Below the pieces are notes generated by a model. That model made no database searches and was not told the origin of the DNA. It worked only from the letters and a program-made list of their open reading frames with translations. Shown here in pieces: positions 60,740 through 64,000 of a DNA stretch of 64,000 nt (its first letter is position 1; each line of letters begins with the position of its first letter). Where the stretch lies: NCBI RefSeq assembly GCF_014897985.1, contig NZ_JABUZA010000025.1, forward strand, positions 1 to 64,000, read 5' to 3'. The DNA is from Halomonas colorata (lineage in GTDB: Bacteria; Pseudomonadota; Gammaproteobacteria; Pseudomonadales; Halomonadaceae). The position numbers were made by a program, and so were the translations under genes.

Positions 60740-62113
60740 TTAAAGCGCCTCTAGCGCGTCGCTAAGCTTATCCACCGCAATGACTTCCATTCCCTTGGGT
60801 GACTGCTTCGGTGCGTTGGCCCGCGGTACGATAGCGCGCAGAAAGCCATGTTTGGCCGCTTCAGCGATGCGCTCCTGCCCGCTGGGTACAGGGCGTATCT
60901 CGCCGGAAAGCCCCACTTCGCCAAATACCACCAGCTCCTTAGGCAATGCCTTGTTTTGCAGGCTAGAGACCACGGCCAGCAGCACCGCCAGATCCGCACT
61001 GGTTTCTAGAACCTTCACGCCGCCTACTACGTTGAGAAACACATCCTGGTCGCCGGTAAACAGACCGCCATGGCGATTTAATACGGCCAACAGCATGGCA
61101 AGCCGGTTTTGGTCCACCCCGACTGCCACACGGCGTGGGTTGCCCAAGGCAGATTCATCCACCAGGGCCTGCACTTCCACAAGAATGGGCCGGGTGCCTT
61201 CCCACACCACCATCACCAAGCTACCCGGCGCCTGCTCTTCCTGACGCGAGAGGAAAATGGCGCTGGGGTTTTTAACCTCTTTCAGGCCTTGTTCGAGCAT
61301 CGCAAAAACGCCCAGTTCATTGACTGCGCCAAAGCGGTTTTTCTGGCCTCGCAGCGTTCTGAATCGCGAATCCGCGCCGCCTTCCAATAACAGCGAGGCA
61401 TCGATCATGTGCTCAAGCACCTTGGGGCCTGCCAGCGTGCCGTCTTTGGTTACGTGCCCAACCAATAGCAGTACCGTATTGGTTTGCTTGGCAAAGCGGG
61501 TAAGCGCGGCGGCGGACTCGCGCACCTGAGCGACTCCACCCGGCGCTGAGCTGATATCTTCAAGGTGCATGGTCTGAATAGAGTCAATGACCAGTATTTC
61601 GGGCTTCTCACGTTCTGCTACGGCAAGAATTGTTTCTACACTGGTTTCTGCAAGCATTTTTAAGCCGCTGGTAGGCAGCTGCAAGCGGTGAGCGCGCATG
61701 GCTACCTGAGACAGTGACTCTTCCCCCGTGACGTAGATAATGCGCCGCTCTTGAGCAAGCTTACAGGCGGTTTGCAGTAACAGCGTTGATTTACCCGCCC
61801 CTGGGTTACCCCCCAAGAGCACGGCTGAACCGGGCACCAAGCCGCCGCCTAATACGCGATCGAACTCGTTGAAGGTCGAGCTTAACCGGGGCACTTCACT
61901 TAAATCGACATTGCTTAGGTCGACCACATCCTTGGAAAGGTCACCTGCGTAGCCCGCTCGGCCAGATCCAGCACTGCCGCTGCCGGGGCGCGCACTAGCC
62001 AGACGAATTTCACTAAGCGTATTCCATTCATTGCAACTGGAGCACTGGCCCTGCCACTTGCGATACTCCGCGCCGCACTCGGTACATACAAAGGCACTTT
62101 TGGCTTTAGCCAC
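60740..62113 (-). CDS. radA: DNA repair protein RadA
   Basis: Recombination helicase of 457 residues acting in branch migration. The N-terminal zinc finger CTECGAEYRKWQGQCSSC is followed by the RecA-like core with Walker A GGNPGAGKST, the RadA-specific KNRFGAVNELGVF motif and a C-terminal Lon-type domain (VGLSGEIRPVPSGQERIAEA). It is the first gene of the radA-selD-mnmH run. Confidence 0.95.
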   Translation of the reverse strand: MAKAKSAFVCTECGAEYRKWQGQCSSCNEWNTLSEIRLASARPGSGSAGSGRAGYAGDLSKDVVDLSNVDLSEVPRLSSTFNEFDRVLGGGLVPGSAVLLGGNPGAGKSTLLLQTACKLAQERRIIYVTGEESLSQVAMRAHRLQLPTSGLKMLAETSVETILAVAEREKPEILVIDSIQTMHLEDISSAPGGVAQVRESAAALTRFAKQTNTVLLLVGHVTKDGTLAGPKVLEHMIDASLLLEGGADSRFRTLRGQKNRFGAVNELGVFAMLEQGLKEVKNPSAIFLSRQEEQAPGSLVMVVWEGTRPILVEVQALVDESALGNPRRVAVGVDQNRLAMLLAVLNRHGGLFTGDQDVFLNVVGGVKVLETSADLAVLLAVVSSLQNKALPKELVVFGEVGLSGEIRPVPSGQERIAEAAKHGFLRAIVPRANAPKQSPKGMEVIAVDKLSDALEAL

Positions 62114-62171
62114 CGCGCTAATACTCCCGTTACTGTTAGATCATCGTTAATGCTGTCTGGCCCTAAAATGC

Positions 62172-62192
62172 AAAAGGCGGCCAATGGCCGCC
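62172..62192 (-). terminator. Terminator of the NlpE-like gene
   Basis: Stem GGCGGCC/GGCCGCC (62176-62192) with a 3-nt loop, followed by TTTTG on the minus strand, 20 bases beyond the stop at 62212. Confidence 0.85.
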
Positions 62193-62211
62193 TCAGGATG
62201 TTACTGCTAGC

Positions 62212-62664
62212 TTATTGACGCTGTAGCTGCAACATTTCGCCATTTTCAAAGCGACGACGCTCTGGGTCGATTAACTCTAACGTGCGCTCATTGATACGCT
62301 GGAAGTAGTAAACCTGACCATCACCATTCGGGGTAAGCTCATAAACAGTCGCGTCCGGGTCAGACGGAGTACCGTTTAATACTTCCCAGTTACCGGCATA
62401 GTTTTCTGGGGGCGGTGTTTGAGGATGGTTACGGTAAGTCGCGTCCAGTGTAAAGGTACGCTCTTCAGCCGGACTCATCTCTTGACCTACCATGGTAACG
62501 TCTAGATCAATACCATCGCAGTTGCGGCAAGGCAGCGTTCCCTTGTACTGCTCTTGGGACGCGCTAACGCCTGCATCAGCGTCTTGGCCCGAAGGCCCGC
62601 CGGTTGCACAGCCTGCCAACAATGCCAACATAGCCGAACCGGCTAGCAAACTCCTGAATTGCAT
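62212..62664 (-). CDS. NlpE-like lipoprotein
   Basis: A 150-residue lipoprotein with lipobox LLAGC. The mature region has the NlpE N-terminal motif as YKGTLPCRNCDGIDLDVTM, with the CxxC pair that in E. coli NlpE takes part in copper or redox sensing and Cpx signalling. It lacks the NlpE C-terminal domain. The ATG at 62664 has AAGGAG with eight-base spacing; the ORF extends to 62745. It is a single-gene unit with its own terminator. Confidence 0.82.
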   Translation of the reverse strand: MQFRSLLAGSAMLALLAGCATGGPSGQDADAGVSASQEQYKGTLPCRNCDGIDLDVTMVGQEMSPAEERTFTLDATYRNHPQTPPPENYAGNWEVLNGTPSDPDATVYELTPNGDGQVYYFQRINERTLELIDPERRRFENGEMLQLQRQ

Positions 62665-62877
62665 TGGGTGTCTCCTTATCGTGTTGGTCATACATTTCTT
62701 TCGCGCGATTATGACAGCATAACCGTTACAAGGTGCGACGCCCACCCCTAGTCATCGTTGAATGCGTACCTGAATGCGTATTTGAATACGCAGTTGAATA
62801 ACATAGTTGAATGCTTGCGCTTGAGCGAGCATCAAGCGACCATGGCCTATTATACCTAGGATAATCAGGTTACCCGC

Positions 62878-63939
62878 ATGAGCCAATACTGGAGTCCCGC
62901 TGTTAAGGCGTTAACCCCTTATATACCCGGGGAGCAGCCGCGTGAGCGTGTTATCAAGCTCAATACCAATGAAAATCCTTACCCCCCGGCACCGGGCGTT
63001 GGTCGGGCATTGCGCGACTATGCAACGGACCATCTGCGTCTCTATCCCGACCCCACATCGGCGGCACTTCGCGCCTCGCTTGCCAAAACGTTTAGCGTAG
63101 AAAGCCAGCAGGTGTTCGTGGGCAACGGTTCAGATGAAGTACTGGCCCTGGCGTTTCAAGCGTTTTTTTGCCATGACACACCGCTTGATACCCCGTCTAT
63201 TACCTATAGTTTTTACCCGGTGTACGCCAACCTCTATAACGTGGCGCTGCGCGCCCACCCTCTGAATACACAGTGGGAAGTGGATATAGAAGCGTTAGGG
63301 GCGGCGTCAGAGCGCAGTGGCGTAATCTTTGCCAACCCCAACGCACCTACCGGGCATGCCCACTCACTAGAAAGCATAGAAGCGTTGCTCAAGCGGGTGA
63401 CGGACCGCGTTGTGCTGGTCGATGAAGCATATGTTGACTTTGGCGCAGAGAGTGCCATTGCGTTAATCGACCGCTACCCGAATTTGCTGGTCACCGGTAC
63501 TTTTTCTAAATCGCGTAGCCTGGCCGGTTTGCGCTTGGGCTATGCCGTAGGCTCAGCCGAGCTGATTGATGGCCTGCAGCGGGTCAAGGACTCTTTTAAC
63601 TCTTACCCGGTGGATAGTTTGGCAAGCCTGGTAGGTATTGCCGCGCTTGAAGATCAGGCTCACTTTGATGCATGCCGCGAAAAAGTGATTGCCACGCGCG
63701 AGCGCACCCGCCAACGCCTTGAAACGCTCGGCTTTGAAGTACTGCCGTCGAGTGCCAACTTCATCCTTACACAACACGCAACGATTGCTGGGGCACAGCT
63801 GTTCGCTGGACTGCGGGAACGTGGAATCCTGGTGCGCCACTTTAATACGCAGGAGCTTAATAACTTCTTGCGCATCACTATTGGCACCGATGATGAGATG
63901 GATAGCATGATGGAAGCACTTGAAGTGCTCTGCGGCTAG
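62878..63939 (+). CDS. hisC: Histidinol-phosphate aminotransferase
   Basis: PLP-dependent class I/II aminotransferase of 353 residues in histidine synthesis. The N-terminal YIPGEQPRERVIKLNTNENPYP is typical of HisC. The catalytic Lys is in the TGTFSKSRSLAGLRLGYA segment, and the cofactor region is NPNAPTGH and VLVDEAYVDFG. It is separate from the hisBHAF cluster and is followed by a strong terminator. Confidence 0.95.
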   Translation: MSQYWSPAVKALTPYIPGEQPRERVIKLNTNENPYPPAPGVGRALRDYATDHLRLYPDPTSAALRASLAKTFSVESQQVFVGNGSDEVLALAFQAFFCHDTPLDTPSITYSFYPVYANLYNVALRAHPLNTQWEVDIEALGAASERSGVIFANPNAPTGHAHSLESIEALLKRVTDRVVLVDEAYVDFGAESAIALIDRYPNLLVTGTFSKSRSLAGLRLGYAVGSAELIDGLQRVKDSFNSYPVDSLASLVGIAALEDQAHFDACREKVIATRERTRQRLETLGFEVLPSSANFILTQHATIAGAQLFAGLRERGILVRHFNTQELNNFLRITIGTDDEMDSMMEALEVLCG

Positions 63940-63960
63940 CCCTCTCGCCATAAAGCTACA

Positions 63961-63994
63961 AAGCCCTATCGCACACGTATGGTAGGGCTTTTTT
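63961..63994 (+). terminator. Terminator of hisC
   Basis: Stem AAGCCCTA (63961-63968) / TAGGGCTT (63983-63990) followed by TTTT, 21 bases after the hisC stop. Confidence 0.9.
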
Positions 63995-64000
63995 GTAGGA

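Overview
The window reads as a gammaproteobacterial chromosome, most likely a Halomonadaceae (Halomonas-like) organism. That is inferred from the style of the housekeeping proteins at the right end (hisBHAF, mutY, yggX, asmA, radA, selD, mnmH, hisC); no 16S gene is present. Most of it is one side of a large integrative and conjugative element (ICE) of the PFGI-1/clc/ICEHin1056 class, which abuts the 3' end of a tRNA-Thr gene at about 48659. The left end of the element, its integrase and its relaxase are not in the window.

Layout. 1-2258: the 3' half of a YfcC-type carboxylate transporter, preceded by an in-frame TGA, and aspartate ammonia-lyase. 2259-3300: a terminator and a repeat-built small protein of unknown function. 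3374-25155: the mating-pair-formation and coupling genes of the GI-type T4SS, nearly all on the minus strand and tightly overlapped. These are TraG, TraU-like, TrbC-like, the VirB4-type ATPase, VirB10-, VirB9- and VirB8-like proteins, the small membrane proteins, TraD, a transglycosylase and PilL. The module is interrupted by two sister coiled-coil genes (16574-17339, plus strand), each with its own hairpin leader and terminator, and by a plus-strand winged-helix-like gene (22254). 25872-27884: topoisomerase III.

28808-36534 is cargo. A CsgG-type outer-membrane secretion lipoprotein and two small exported proteins, one with a roughly 63-residue repeat, lie behind a sigma-54-like promoter. A sigma-54 activator, a hybrid sensor kinase with Hpt domain, a periplasmic molybdopterin-fold protein and an OmpR-type regulator follow; the last carries an in-frame amber codon directly after its phosphoacceptor Asp. 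This looks like a mobile curli/holdfast-anchor-like surface system with its own control circuit, and is the most novel system I can support.

36880-48603: the element's replication and maintenance module (SSB, DUF3158, PFL_4669, STY4528-type replication protein, DUF2857, ParB, DUF2786, several small unknowns, DnaB, ParA). Two DNA structures here are not explained by gene content: a tandem array of about 58-bp units whose central palindrome changes sequence but keeps its dyad (37899-38220), and five 17-bp palindromes spaced 43-45 bp apart inside the STY4528-type gene (39708-39900), a good candidate for an origin inside its own initiator gene.

48659-63939 is ordinary core chromosome: a tRNA-Phe/Gln/Thr cluster, yggX-mutY, GNAT-asmA, hisBHAF, a PagP-like barrel protein, a YjaG-like protein, a glutamine-amidotransferase-like protein, the radA-selD-mnmH run, an NlpE-like lipoprotein and hisC. 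All family names come from motif recognition, not from a database search.
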